A stretch of 5,243 nucleotides of DNA from Promethearchaeota archaeon (GTDB taxonomy: Archaea > Asgardarchaeota > Lokiarchaeia > Sigynarchaeales > MK-D1): NCBI GenBank assembly GCA_016839385.1, contig JAEOUK010000476.1, positions 1-5,243 of the forward strand. Reading direction: 5' to 3'. Position 1 is the stretch's first letter; each line of letters begins with the position of its first letter. Shown here in pieces: positions 5,137-5,243 of the stretch. Made by a program: the position numbers and the translations under genes. Below the pieces are notes generated by a model. It did no database searches. It was not told the DNA's origin and worked only from the letters and a program-made list of their open reading frames with translations.

Positions 5137-5243
5137 TTTAGGTTATACGATATTTTGTCTAACGCCTTTATCATTAAATTATAAAAAATCGGTTACTTAT
5201 CTAGGTTTTTTCCACAATAGATTTAGCTCGTTTAATTGTTCTA
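5131..5243 (+). mobile_element. Start of the next cassette (partial, no gene visible)
   Basis: These 113 AT-rich bases follow the last crossover point. I see no start codon leading to a meaningful frame and no terminator. GTCTAAC at 5157-5163 fits the RYYYAAC left-site consensus, but no matching right arm lies within the window. The gene of this cassette probably begins beyond the right edge. Confidence 0.4.

Noticed and set aside
5157..5163. GTCTAAC as the left end of a further attC
   Set aside because: It matches RYYYAAC, but the AT-rich sequence that follows has no paired right arm in the window, and the implied cassette would hold only about 27 bases before its attC.
4728..5174. 148-residue open frame on the minus strand
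   Set aside because: It runs antisense through the antitoxin-like gene and across an attC site, with no recognisable protein features; a shadow of the + strand gene.

Overview
The window reads as a stretch of an integron gene-cassette array. Four attC-type recombination sites lie at 561-597, 3285-3383, 4292-4384 and 5032-5136. Each has a left simple site ending in AAC and a right simple site starting with GTT, and arms that can fold back on each other. All genes lie on the + strand and each cassette ends in its attC, so the integrase and attI should lie to the left, outside the window. The boundaries obey integron bookkeeping: for each complete cassette, the bases just after its left crossover are complementary to the left arm of the attC at its own right end (TTAGA with TCTAA, then TTATCT with AGATAA twice). 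The coding sequence is AT-rich while the centres of the three long attC sites are GC-richer, as is usual for cassettes. Cassette genes come from mixed sources, so the host cannot be named; any bacterium with a large chromosomal or environmental integron would fit.

Layout. (1) 1-591: end of a cassette carrying the C-terminal part of an unrecognised protein whose reading frame runs off the left edge; its attC is collapsed to 37 bp. (2) 592-3377: an unusually large cassette (2786 bp) with a tight three-gene operon: a TIR-domain protein, a radical SAM protein and a MazG-like pyrophosphohydrolase, joined by two ATGA stop/start overlaps and headed by a strong Shine-Dalgarno. (3) 3378-4378: a cassette with one gene, a protein with a GYPDCC motif and a C-terminal SEC-C zinc motif. 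(4) 4379-5130: a cassette with two small genes, one unrecognised and one with a duplicated antitoxin-like domain; a short AGATAA...GTTATCT hairpin between them may be the relic of another attC. (5) 5131-5243: the start of the next cassette, with no gene visible.

The most interesting content is the TIR / radical SAM / MazG operon. The TIR domain keeps the catalytic-type glutamate and is fused to what looks like a non-catalytic phospholipase-D-like region. Together with an S-adenosylmethionine radical enzyme and a nucleotide pyrophosphohydrolase this suggests a compact nucleotide- or NAD-centred defence module moving as one integron cassette. The protein families come from visible motifs; the defence role is inference.
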